From NCBI GenBank assembly GCA_037441525.1, contig JBBISA010000076.1, positions 1 to 14,009 on the forward strand: a DNA stretch of 14,009 nucleotides, read 5' to 3'. The stretch is from SKVR01 sp037441525. GTDB taxonomy: Bacteria; Bacteroidota; Bacteroidia; Bacteroidales; UBA7960. Below, one piece after another: positions 1 through 7,428 of this stretch. The translations under genes and the position numbers were made by a program. The notes under the pieces were generated by a model. That model saw only the letters and a list, made by a program, of their open reading frames with translations. It did no database searches and had not been told where the DNA came from. Positions within the stretch are counted from its first letter, which is position 1. The number at the start of each line of letters is the position of its first letter.

Positions 1-25
1 CAGCATTATCTAATTGCATTTATGA

Positions 26-142
26 GTGTTTACACAATCTTTTTTATACTACCTTGGAATATGCTACGATATCAATAACAGGCTTGTTTACGAAGGCCAG
101 TTTGCTGATGATAAACCTACTGGCACCTACCCCAACCGATAG
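26..142 (+). pseudogene. Possible decayed 3' end of a MORN-repeat-like gene
   Basis: Frame 2 reads GTG to TAG (38 codons) and contains LVYEGQFADDKPTGTYP, which resembles the repeat unit of MORN/YwqK-type proteins (an aromatic-EG-x-F followed by a D-K-P-x-G core). Stops in the same frame at 11-13 and 23-25 mean the frame does not extend upstream, so this is either a frameshifted gene remnant or chance. A strong + strand terminator follows about 40 bases later, which fits a + strand gene ending here. The evidence is one short motif only; a chance match is quite possible. Confidence 0.22.
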
Positions 143-181
143 ATTAACTTTCCATATGGCCATTAGGCCTATCCTTCCCAG

Positions 182-212
182 AACCCCGCCAATGAAAAAA
201 TGCGGGGTTTTT
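182..212 (+). terminator. Rho-independent terminator, + strand
   Basis: The arms AACCCCGC (182-189) and GCGGGGTT (202-209) are perfectly complementary across a 12-base A-rich loop, and the T run to 212 forms the U tract. On the minus strand the stem is not followed by a T run, so it works for transcription entering from the left and would not terminate the phosphodiesterase transcript coming from the right. Confidence 0.78.
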
Positions 213-331
213 CATTTTAACCCCAATCCTCTTCATCTATAGCAATCTATAATCTGTTCTTTGTTCTCAATTCACTGATCTCTGCATTCTGATTTCTAAA
301 CTCGAATCTCTGATCCCTATTGTCTAATCTC

Positions 332-380
332 TAATCCCTGATCCCTAATCCCTAATCCCTAATCCCTAATCCCTACTCCC
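332..380. repeat. Telomere-like TAATCCC heptamer tandem repeat
   Basis: Seven consecutive 7-base units: TAATCCC, TGATCCC, four more TAATCCC, and TACTCCC. More degenerate TGATCTC/TAATCTC-like units continue leftward to about 270, so the array looks old at its left end and freshly expanded at its right end. It overlaps the stop codon and the last two codons of the minus-strand phosphodiesterase gene. Read on the minus strand it is GGGATTA repeated, with more than four runs of three G at 4-base spacing, which is a G-quadruplex-capable pattern. Confidence 0.92.
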
Positions 381-1605
381 CCAACAGCATCCCTTCTACC
401 CTTTCCAGTTTTCCATCCACAGGTGCAGGTGCCAGCCCCATTATGCGGGCAATGAGAGGATAAAGATCTACCACTTCTATTGGTGGATGTTTGTAGGCGC
501 GCTTGAAGGCCGGACCCATGGCGTAGAAAATGGTGTGCATATCCTTTTGGGCATTGTCCCAGCCATGCGCTCCACCTGTATAGTAATCGGCACGGGGCTT
601 CCCCCAGCCTATGCTCCAGGTGCTGTCGGCAAGTATAACCACCTGCTCAATCCTGTTATTGGTTCCATAGTTGAGCCGCGATGGAACATCCTGTTTTTTC
701 CACACGCCTATATTTTTTACCCTGGAAAGGATAGTTACCACCGAATCGAGCATCCCTTCGCGTGGAGTAACATGCAGCATAGGATTACCTCCGTGTGAGC
801 GCACATACCAGTCGCGGGGCGTAAATGTCGAAATATCAACATACCGGTCGGGGCTGGTTTCGCTCATGCCATGGTCTGATGTAATGATAAGATTTATGCG
901 TTCGTAAAAGGGAAGTTGCCGCAACTTTGTGATAAGAGAACCTACCAGTGAATCGAGTTGTGTTACCAGGCGGTCAACTTCGCGGCTTTCAGGTCCTGCG
1001 CTATGGCCGAGTGCATCAGGCTCCTGAAAGTAGAAAGTAATGAGCCGCGGCCGTTGTTCCTGCGGGCGGTTGAGCCATGAAATAACGGTGTCGATGCGGT
1101 CGGCAAAAGGAACATTGCCATCATAGCGTTTCCAATAGGTGGGCTGAATACCCTTTACCGGCGCCTCTGAACCAACCCAAAAGAACGAGGCAGTAATTAC
1201 CTGCTGTTTCTCGGCTGTAACCCATATAGGTTCACCATCATAGAAAGCCCCATTCTCCACCGAACTGCGATCGCCAATGCGGTAGGTTCCCAGGCGTGGG
1301 CAGGTGAAGTTATTATCCACTATTCCGTGATTGTCGGGGTACAAACCGGTTGCCATGCTGTAATGGTTGGGGAAGGTTTTTGAAGGGAACGCAGGCTTGG
1401 AATACTCCGCCATAACCCCATTCTTTGCAATATAATCGAGCCATGGAATGGATGTCCGCGATGGATAATCCCACCGGAAACCATCCATAGACAGCATAAT
1501 AACATACTGCTCAGAGGGGGAATATTGTGATTTGCTTTTGTTTACCTGGCACGAAACGACAGCAAGGAATATTAACATCGCCAGGGTAATGAATCTTTTC
1601 TGCAT
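373..1605 (-). CDS. Ectonucleotide pyrophosphatase/phosphodiesterase (ENPP-like) lipoprotein
   Basis: This 410-residue protein of the type I phosphodiesterase/nucleotide pyrophosphatase family (alkaline phosphatase superfamily) is expected to hydrolyse phosphodiester or pyrophosphate bonds of nucleotides or related substrates outside the cytoplasm. A signal peptide ends in a lipobox VVSC with Cys19, so it should be lipid-anchored in the periplasm or outer membrane. The two-metal site is complete: Asp41 (SMDGF), nucleophile Thr77 (SKTFPN), Asp197 and His201 (EPDALGHS), Asp244-His245 (SDHGM) and His347 (GAHGW). Length is normal for bacterial members. The next gene upstream on the same strand stops 67 bp away, so co-transcription is possible. 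The C-terminus MLLGE and the stop codon lie in the edge of the TAATCCC repeat, so the 3' end may vary between strains. Substrate cannot be told from sequence. Confidence 0.9.
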   Translation of the reverse strand: MQKRFITLAMLIFLAVVSCQVNKSKSQYSPSEQYVIMLSMDGFRWDYPSRTSIPWLDYIAKNGVMAEYSKPAFPSKTFPNHYSMATGLYPDNHGIVDNNFTCPRLGTYRIGDRSSVENGAFYDGEPIWVTAEKQQVITASFFWVGSEAPVKGIQPTYWKRYDGNVPFADRIDTVISWLNRPQEQRPRLITFYFQEPDALGHSAGPESREVDRLVTQLDSLVGSLITKLRQLPFYERINLIITSDHGMSETSPDRYVDISTFTPRDWYVRSHGGNPMLHVTPREGMLDSVVTILSRVKNIGVWKKQDVPSRLNYGTNNRIEQVVILADSTWSIGWGKPRADYYTGGAHGWDNAQKDMHTIFYAMGPAFKRAYKHPPIEVVDLYPLIARIMGLAPAPVDGKLERVEGMLLGE

Positions 1606-1672
1606 TATTTGACAAGGATTTACAGGGTGAGTAATATTTCAGCTTTTGTTTTGATAAAAATATTCTATCAGG

Positions 1673-2821
1673 TTAATAACCAAGCCGTTTCAAAGTCTCG
1701 TTTCTGCGTGGATTATCAGTTATCCCCATCCCAACAGAAAATTCAAGGGCATTGCCTCCTAATGGCGAACCCTTATCGTGCTTATGGTTGAGCAGGGTGT
1801 ATGATGCCTTGAAAGTGATCCTGCTGCGGTTTTCGCGGATATATTCTCCCCTGAAACCGGTATGCAGAGCCCATGAACCAAAGGTTTGCCGGGTAGGGTT
1901 TCTGATGGTTTCAACCATATCTATCAGGTCGTAACCGCCAGTAGCAAAAACTCCCCAGCGGGTATGGCTTCCTGTAATCATATACTGGATAAGTTCCAGC
2001 CCGAGAAATCCACCCTGATGATGCCGCGTAGAAACCAGCGTATCCTTAACGGTCATTTTGAAGGGATTGCTGCTCTGACCCATCCGAAGGCCGAAGGTGG
2101 CATTGATGGAAGTATTTTTCAGGGCAACACCGGCATAAACACCCAGCAAAGGCCTGATACCAATCACCGTCAGGTCGCCATGAGGCACCCATGCCCCCAG
2201 CTGAAGCCCAAAATTGTATTCCGGCATTCGCTGCAGGGTGCGTACCCTTTCGGCATACTCATGGGCCAACCGGGTTTCTTTCATCCCTCCATTTTTAAGA
2301 GTCTGGAAGAAAGATGCCGTTTCGCCTGCGTACATTCGAACCAGGGCACCCACAGGAGTGTTTGCAGGAGCACGAAACTTCATGGTCTGTGCTATAAGAC
2401 GGGTTTGACGGTCGAAATTGCCATCAATAGGGATATGACCAAAATATTCGGGATATAGCGCGAAGTAATCATCACGGGCTTTTATGTCATCCTGGTTGAT
2501 CAGATTTTGCCTCACATCAAAAGCGATGGCAAAATCGAGCAGTTTTGCCGAATCGGCCAGGGTTATGCTGTTGTCAAGACTGTAATGATAAAGAAGTCTT
2601 GCTCTGAACAAAGGTTCTGTCAGCCCGCAAAGCGATTCCCATTCGCCAAGCGCTTTAGTTATCCCCGCTGTATCGCCTTGTTGCAATTTGACCAGAAACT
2701 CATCGGCCAGGAATTTTGATTGGCTTGCACAATCATTTTGCATCGATTCCTCTGCATTGACAGATATAGTCATCAATAAAGCAAAGAAAAGAAACAGCGG
2801 CAAACAACGGAAAAAATTCAT
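1673..2821 (-). CDS. Secreted protein of unknown function with barrel-like C-terminal half
   Basis: I do not recognise this family. The 382-residue product starts with a clear Sec signal peptide (Phe/Leu-rich core, likely cleavage after VNA near residue 23). Residues about 25-190 look mainly helical and include a stretch containing DSAKLLDFAIAF. From about residue 200 to the end, alternating hydrophobic/polar segments rich in Gly and aromatic residues (for example LQLGAWVPHGDL, LGVYAGVAL, WGVFATGGYDL, ALEFSVGMGI) suggest antiparallel strands, as in small outer-membrane barrels. It does not end in the terminal Phe typical of many outer-membrane proteins. The start ATG at 2821 is preceded by a good -7 box at 2868-2875. 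It precedes the phosphodiesterase gene on the same strand and is divergent from ppc. Outer-membrane location is inferred. Confidence 0.8.
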   Translation of the reverse strand: MNFFRCLPLFLFFALLMTISVNAEESMQNDCASQSKFLADEFLVKLQQGDTAGITKALGEWESLCGLTEPLFRARLLYHYSLDNSITLADSAKLLDFAIAFDVRQNLINQDDIKARDDYFALYPEYFGHIPIDGNFDRQTRLIAQTMKFRAPANTPVGALVRMYAGETASFFQTLKNGGMKETRLAHEYAERVRTLQRMPEYNFGLQLGAWVPHGDLTVIGIRPLLGVYAGVALKNTSINATFGLRMGQSSNPFKMTVKDTLVSTRHHQGGFLGLELIQYMITGSHTRWGVFATGGYDLIDMVETIRNPTRQTFGSWALHTGFRGEYIRENRSRITFKASYTLLNHKHDKGSPLGGNALEFSVGMGITDNPRRNETLKRLGY

Positions 2822-2867
2822 GGGTAAAAGGTTTCAAATTCTTATTATTGTAAATAGTTACTTCCTG

Positions 2868-2875
2868 CAAACATA
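2868..2875 (-). promoter_or_regulatory. Candidate Bacteroidota -7 box for the barrel-like gene
   Basis: The minus strand reads TATGTTTG here, an exact match to the Bacteroidota primary-sigma -7 consensus TAnnTTTG, 47 bases before the start codon at 2821. No convincing -33 TTTG was found at the usual distance, so this is a candidate only. Confidence 0.4.
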
Positions 2876-3077
2876 ATTCAATGCGTCGAAATTACATTAA
2901 ATATTTGTGAATGAATGTAAAATGCCTGTTACCGCAGGCGAAGATTTGCTGATTCATCAAATGTAAAGGCACTTACACAATTATTGACACTCTTTAAGGA
3001 TCGGTTTTATCTGATTTATCAATAACTTTACCGGCCGTTTTAAAACCATTTGTCAACAAATACCAGCCACCAATACC

Positions 3078-5834
3078 ATGAACAGCCAAAACAACCATCC
3101 CCCAAGGCCGAAAGAACAAATAGAGAAGCAGGGACTGCAGAAAATTCATCGCGATCTGAGAGCCATTATGGATGCATTCAGGGAGGTACTTTCCGGACAA
3201 CAGGAAGAAACAGTTGCACTGGCACTGAAAGATATTGACGGTTGCACCAAAAGTGAAGGTGAAATACAACACGATGCCAATGAGGAAAAGATCATCCAGG
3301 CGCTGAGCATTAGTTTTCAGTTGATGAATCTGGTGGAAGAAAATGCATCTGTTCAGTACCGCCGCAAAATAGAAAACCATGCCGGCATAGATGCCATTAG
3401 GGGTTCGTGGGGCGAGACCTTTCAAAAACTTACCCGCATGGGGCTAACTGAGGAACAGATTGCCCAAATGCTTCCGAAAGTTATGGTAATGCCTGTGCTT
3501 ACGGCACACCCTACCGAAGCCAAACGCACCTCGGTACTTGAGTTGCACCGCGAATTGTATCTGCTGCTTGTAAAAAAAGAAAATCAGGTGTGGTCGGTTT
3601 CGGAGCGGCAGGCTATAAATGATGAAATAAAAGCTTTGCTCGAACGCTGGTGGCGCACCCGCGAAGTGCACCTCGAAAAGCCCCATCTCGATTCTGAACG
3701 CAACAATGTGCTTTACTACTTTACCAAGGTATTCCCCCTTGCTCTCGAAATTAGCGACCAGCGCCTTAAATACACCTGGAAAGCCATGGGTTTCGATGAA
3801 AAGCGGTTATCCACACCTGAGCAGTTTCCCATTCTTATGTTTGGAAGCTGGGTGGGTGGCGACCGCGACGGCCATCCGCTGGTTACTGCGGGCGTTACAC
3901 GTTCTACCCTTATGGCACATCGCAAAGCAGCTATTACCATTCACCGCGAGGCACTGGTGCAGCTGGCTGCACGCACCACTTTCTCTGACGGGCAGAACGA
4001 AGTACCCCACCTACTGAAGAACGCCATCCATCAATACCGCGAATTACTTGGCGATGCAGGCAACAAAGCCGTAAAACGCAACCCCCGCGAATCCTGGCGA
4101 CAGTTCATCAACCTCATGGTGGTTAAGCTCGACAATACACTGGCATCTAATTTAGATGATGAAAACCCTGCCACCTGGTACCCATCTGCAGCTCACCTTC
4201 AAAAAGACATTGATATTGTGAAATCGACCCTTTTACAAATAGGAATGTATCGCATTGTCGAAAACCTTCTGTTTCCTATCGAAAGGAAAATTCAGTGTTT
4301 TGGGTTCCACCTGGCCACGCTCGACATAAGGCAAAACAGCGCCTTCCACGAAAAAGCCCTTGAGCAAATGCTCAAGGCCGCCTCCTTCGCCGATTGGGAA
4401 TACAGCACCTGGAGCGAAGAAAAACGAATGGAATTCCTGAACCACGAGCTGCAAAGCAACCGGCCCTTTGTGGTTGGGGGAGTTGAGATTGGCCCCGAAG
4501 CCGACCGCATTATCGATTGCTACCGCGCCGTGCGCGACCATGCACTTGCCTTTGGTTATGATGGCATTGGTTCATTCATTGTTAGCATGACCCGCGAACT
4601 GAGCGACCTGTTGGTGGTTTACCTCTTTTTCAGGGAGCTGGGAATGCAACACATGCCTTTTCAGATAGTACCCCTGTTTGAAACCATCGACGACCTGCAG
4701 CAAGCGCACGAAATTCTCGATGCCTTCCTCTCCCACCCCATGACCCGCGATAAATTAAGGCAAGGGCGGCAATTGCAGGAAGTTATGCTGGGCTATAGCG
4801 ACAGCAACAAAGATGGTGGCATAATGGCCAGCCGGTGGAATATTTACCGTGCCGAGCAAAACCTTACTACTGTGGCCGAAAAGCATGGCATACGGCTGCG
4901 CTTCTTCCATGGCATTGGTGGCACCATAAGCCGGGGCGGTGGCAAATACCACCGGTTTCTCGACGGGATGCCCCAGTTTGCCCTTACCGGACAAATGAAA
5001 CTTACCGTGCAAGGCGAAACCATTGCACAGCAGTTTGCCAACCTGCTCAATGCAACTTACAACCTCGAAATGCTGCTTTCGGGCACGGCACTGCAAACCA
5101 GCTACACCACTTTTTTCAGAGAAAAACGATATTACCCCTTCGACACCATCAGGATGCTGGCCGAGCTTTCCATACGCAAATACCAGGACCTGATAAACCG
5201 ACCCGGTTTTATAGAATTTTACAGCCAGGCTACCCCAATAGACCTGCTCGAACGCAGCCGCATTGGCTCGCGGCCCGCACGCCGCACGGGCAAACGATCG
5301 CTGACCGACCTCAGGGCTATACCCTGGGTTTTCAGCTGGAACCAGTCGCGCTTTAATCTTACAGCCTGGTACGGCGCAGGATATGCCCTGGCCGAAATCA
5401 GGAAAAACTACCCCCAGCAATACCTCGAACTGCAGCAATTTGCCAACAAATGGCCTTTTCTGCGCTATACACTCATTCATATAGAAACCAACCTGCTCAA
5501 TGCCGACAAGCAGCTTATGAAACATTATGCAAACCTGGTAAAAGACGAGGTACTACGTACCGATTTCATCAAACTTATCATGGATGAATACACCCTGGCA
5601 CGTGAGCAACTTATTGAATTGCTGGGCGAAGAAGCTGTAAACAGGCGCCACAGCCTGCTCGACAATATACAGCGCCGCCGACGGGCTTTGTTAAAACTTC
5701 ATTATCTGCACATCGACTACCTGAACCAGTGGCGCCAGCTGCCCGACGAGCAAAAAGACGCAAACCCCGAACTGCTCGACCGCCTGCTTATGATCACCAC
5801 AGCCCTGTCGGGCGGGCTTAAAAGCACCGGTTAA
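3078..5834 (+). CDS. ppc: Phosphoenolpyruvate carboxylase
   Basis: This enzyme carboxylates phosphoenolpyruvate with bicarbonate to oxaloacetate, the anaplerotic feed of the TCA cycle or its reductive branch, in the cytoplasm. At 918 residues it is slightly longer than E. coli Ppc (883). Family motifs appear in order: TAHPTEAKRT with catalytic His144, GSWVGGDRDGHP (256-267), GYSDSNKDGG (572-581), FFHGIGGTISRGGG (609-622) and a C-terminus ending STG, like the NTG end of E. coli Ppc. In the glycine-rich loop, Ile613 stands where the E. coli-type enzyme has Arg (FHGRGGSIGRGG); the second loop arginine is kept as Arg619. ATG at 3078 follows a 256-bp divergent spacer and no Shine-Dalgarno is evident. 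GC content is clearly higher than in the genes to the right, so this looks like native backbone. The long antisense frames inside it are shadows. Confidence 0.97.
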   Translation: MNSQNNHPPRPKEQIEKQGLQKIHRDLRAIMDAFREVLSGQQEETVALALKDIDGCTKSEGEIQHDANEEKIIQALSISFQLMNLVEENASVQYRRKIENHAGIDAIRGSWGETFQKLTRMGLTEEQIAQMLPKVMVMPVLTAHPTEAKRTSVLELHRELYLLLVKKENQVWSVSERQAINDEIKALLERWWRTREVHLEKPHLDSERNNVLYYFTKVFPLALEISDQRLKYTWKAMGFDEKRLSTPEQFPILMFGSWVGGDRDGHPLVTAGVTRSTLMAHRKAAITIHREALVQLAARTTFSDGQNEVPHLLKNAIHQYRELLGDAGNKAVKRNPRESWRQFINLMVVKLDNTLASNLDDENPATWYPSAAHLQKDIDIVKSTLLQIGMYRIVENLLFPIERKIQCFGFHLATLDIRQNSAFHEKALEQMLKAASFADWEYSTWSEEKRMEFLNHELQSNRPFVVGGVEIGPEADRIIDCYRAVRDHALAFGYDGIGSFIVSMTRELSDLLVVYLFFRELGMQHMPFQIVPLFETIDDLQQAHEILDAFLSHPMTRDKLRQGRQLQEVMLGYSDSNKDGGIMASRWNIYRAEQNLTTVAEKHGIRLRFFHGIGGTISRGGGKYHRFLDGMPQFALTGQMKLTVQGETIAQQFANLLNATYNLEMLLSGTALQTSYTTFFREKRYYPFDTIRMLAELSIRKYQDLINRPGFIEFYSQATPIDLLERSRIGSRPARRTGKRSLTDLRAIPWVFSWNQSRFNLTAWYGAGYALAEIRKNYPQQYLELQQFANKWPFLRYTLIHIETNLLNADKQLMKHYANLVKDEVLRTDFIKLIMDEYTLAREQLIELLGEEAVNRRHSLLDNIQRRRRALLKLHYLHIDYLNQWRQLPDEQKDANPELLDRLLMITTALSGGLKSTG

Positions 5835-5925
5835 TATACGCTAACAACCATTGCCTTATTACAATCTTTCTTTTGAAGAAAAGCTTACTGCATCCTTTGT
5901 TCCCCTGCTGTTCGCTTACAGCAAA

Positions 5926-5979
5926 TTAACCCGGATTAGTCATTAGGAAAGCAATGAACTTTTGACTTAGCCGGGTTAA
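5926..5979. repeat. Imperfect inverted repeat, possible mobile-element end
   Basis: The arms 5926-5942 (TTAACCCGGATTAGTCA) and 5963-5979 (TGACTTAGCCGGGTTAA) pair at 15 of 17 positions around a 20-base loop. The left arm shares AATTAACCCGGATTAG exactly with 7125-7140. The lack of a T run argues against a simple terminator. It may be a miniature element or the end of a lost insertion sequence. Confidence 0.6.
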
Positions 5980-5991
5980 ATGCCTTAACTC

Positions 5992-6055
5992 CGCTAAAGA
6001 AAAACTAAATATTTGTAAGCAGAAGTGCTTACAAATATTTAGTTTTTCTTTAGCG
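5992..6055. repeat. Perfect 30-bp-arm hairpin with 4-base loop
   Basis: Arm 5992-6021 (begins CGCTAAAGAAAAACTAAAT) is the exact reverse complement of arm 6026-6055 (ends TTTAGTTTTTCTTTAGCG), separated only by GAAG. The next pair outward (C5991/A6056) mismatches. It is AT-rich, lies about 160 bp after ppc and has no proper U tract, so it is not a classical terminator, although a transcript could still fold and be processed or stop here. A decayed version of the right arm recurs at 7168-7199. I see no gene in 5835-6217. Confidence 0.95.
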
Positions 6056-6217
6056 ATTTGTCAAAATAAAAGTCACCTAATCAATAACCTAAACTTTAAA
6101 TTTTTAATGACGGTTATTAGAAAAAACGGCTAAATACAAATTTGGGTTTAATTCACATACCTGCAAAGATTACCAGTCCGCTGGCCCTTAGGGTATTTAC
6201 CACATTAGAAACAGGGC

Positions 6218-6383
6218 TGTAGGTGATTATTCCGGTGATACTGACCCCCTAATCCGGTCATATTGCCCCCCCTGAGGTTTTGGTATCAAAGAGCGGGATG
6301 GCTGACAAATTTACGGTTTTTTTCTAAGGCTTTCTCCTTTAAGTTCTATGCGGTATGAAGAGTGGATGAGTCGGTCCAGGATG
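6218..6383 (-). mobile_element. Right-end remnant of an IS21-family insertion sequence
   Basis: The outer end begins TGTAGGTGATTATTCCGG at 6218, and two related 20-base units follow (6229-6248 and 6251-6270, 16 of 20 identical, each CCGGT..AT..TG..CCCC). Such repeated motifs at the termini are typical of IS21 elements. Inward, on the minus strand, the last codons of istB are present up to its stop at 6311. Everything else (istA, most of istB, the other end) is missing. The inner boundary lies near 6383, where the sequence passes into a fic gene, so the element was removed by a deletion that also cut the neighbour. Confidence 0.72.
6311..6382 (-). pseudogene. istB: IstB C-terminal fragment (IS21 helper ATPase)
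   Basis: Translated on the minus strand from 6382 down to the stop at 6311, this gives ILDRLIHSSYRIELKGESLR followed by KKP and stop. This matches my recollection of the conserved tail of IstB, the AAA+ ATP-binding partner of the IS21 transposase. Only 23 codons remain; the Walker motifs and all upstream parts are gone, so it cannot act. It overlaps in antisense the first codons of the chimeric fic reading frame. Confidence 0.7.
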
Positions 6384-6928
6384 CAATAAGATCCCTGATT
6401 AATTGGTATGTAAATGATAATGAAACTCATCCATTGGTTAAATGTGCATTATTTGCTTATGAATTTGTGAGTATTCATCCATTTCAAGATGGAAACGGAC
6501 GACTAAGCAGATTGCTTTCAACCTTACTTTTATTAAAAAAAGGATACAAATGGATTCAATATATTAGTTTCGAACATGAAATTGAAAGTCGAAAAACCGA
6601 ATATAATAGAGTTTTAAGAAATTGTCAGGCACAAAGACCCAATGAAGATGTTATGGATTGGATTCGATTTTTCTTTCATGCTCTTGGAAATATTCAGCAT
6701 CAACTAATGGTAAAAATTGAAAGCAAAGGTGTTGAAACAAAGTTATCCCCACGTGAAAAATCCATATTGACTTTTATTGAAAATAATGCTGGATGTAAAT
6801 CAGGAGAAATTGCTAAGAAATTAGGTATTCCTAATCCAACTGTTAAACGAATTTTACCAGAATTATTAGAGAAAAATTTAATAGAAAAATTTGGAACTGG
6901 ACCTGGAACAAATTATTCGATAAAATAA
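6362..6928 (+). pseudogene. 5'-truncated Fic-domain protein with C-terminal winged helix
   Basis: The 188-codon frame carries the Fic signature HPFQDGNGR at residues 39-47, with catalytic His39, and a C-terminal helix-turn-helix segment (about 125-188, with SGEIAKKLGIPNPTVKRIL). Fic enzymes usually transfer AMP from ATP to target hydroxyls; single-chain Fic-HTH proteins of this type are normally about 350-380 residues. Here about half is absent, including the N-terminal region that often carries the autoinhibitory helix (S/T-x-x-x-E). The apparent start ATG and first seven or so codons are antisense istB DNA from the IS21 remnant, so the start is accidental. The last real fic residues begin near AIRSLINWY. 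If expressed, it might be an uninhibited fragment, but a dead gene is more likely. It is AT-rich, unlike ppc. Confidence 0.75.
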
Positions 6929-7124
6929 AAAAAACGCTCTATCATAAACAGAAATATGAGTCCAGTGCATACGGCGACCCAGCGATTATTAGCTTCGCTG
7001 AGCTCGTCCTTCGGTCTCTGTTTCCGGTTGAACAAAATCCTTGAAATCAGTTATGTATTTTACGGCTGTTTTTTAGAGTTTTTGGGGAAAGATAGCACTG
7101 TTACGAGCAATGTAATTCAGGTAT
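6929..7124. other. Non-coding spacer after the fic remnant
   Basis: No gene is seen. It holds weak inverted repeats: an outer AAACAGA (6946-6952) with TCTGTTT (7017-7023), enclosing AGCGA (6981-6985) with TCGCT (6995-6999). This may be a folded RNA or the end of a lost mobile element; nothing more specific can be supported. Confidence 0.35.
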
Positions 7125-7199
7125 AATTAACCCGGATTAGAAAAATTTAATTTTCAAGCATCTTTTATTACAAATATTAGTGTTTCCTTGGCGAGTTTA
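7125..7199. repeat. Second, decayed copy of the ppc-downstream repeat
   Basis: AATTAACCCGGATTAG at 7125-7140 is identical to 5924-5939. It is followed by TTACAAATATTAGTGTTTCC at 7168-7187 and then TTGGCGAGTTTA, which aligns with 6029-6060 (TTACAAATATTTAGTTTTTC, then TTTAGCGATTTG) with one gap and a few substitutions. The first copy has its hairpin left arm between the two blocks; this copy has lost it and the spacing is shorter. The two copies bracket the IS21 and fic remnants. Confidence 0.65.
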
Positions 7200-7311
7200 C
7201 AATACCTGCGAACGAGATACAATGAACGCCCCGATTTATTTACACATTGGTCTTTGGTACGTCCATAAATAATAGAGATATTTGAAGTGACTTATCAACA
7301 TGAAGAACTCC

Positions 7312-7399
7312 CGCACAAAAGCGTGACAAACTGTGCGAAGGGTTACTTTCACGCACAGATCTGTGGGAAGGCAGGGGTGAGATTCCATTGCCTGACCCC
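7312..7399 (+). other. Structured segment upstream of the methyltransferase gene
   Basis: Four mutually complementary arms occur in series: CGCACA (7312-7317), CTGTGCG (7331-7337), CGCACAG (7352-7358) and CTGTGGG (7361-7367), so a transcript could fold in two alternative ways. After them, AGGCA (7369-7373) can pair with TGCCT (7389-7393), and GGGGT (7374-7378) with ACCCC (7395-7399). The order of hairpin, then CTGTGGGA, then a G-rich/C-rich stem resembles the 3' end of group II introns after the maturase gene, but a canonical domain V with a GNRA loop is not evident and no reverse transcriptase is present. It could also be a 5' leader regulating the gene at 7429. Confidence 0.35.
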
Positions 7400-7428
7400 C
7401 ATTACAGGTAACGCCAAATAATTATTGT

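Noticed and set aside
332..380. CRISPR-like array
   Set aside because: Units are contiguous 7-mers with no spacers; it is a simple tandem repeat.
1886..2458. 190-codon + strand open frame inside the barrel-like gene
   Set aside because: The minus-strand frame has a signal peptide and patterned strands over the same DNA; the + frame is a shadow without features.
2984..3010. TTGACA ... TTTTAT sigma-70-like promoter before ppc
   Set aside because: The Bacteroidota primary sigma factor does not use this consensus, and the spacing of 15 bases is off; considered chance.
4755..5525. 256-codon minus-strand open frame inside ppc
   Set aside because: It is antisense to the conserved Ppc core, which explains the constraint; the translated product shows no recognisable domain.
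5992..6055. Intrinsic terminator for ppc
   Set aside because: The stem is AT-rich and not followed by a U tract; the length and perfection of the arms suggest another origin, though some termination effect is not excluded.
6362..6928. Intact Fic toxin gene
   Set aside because: The start lies in IS21-derived DNA and about half of the usual protein length is missing at the N-terminus.
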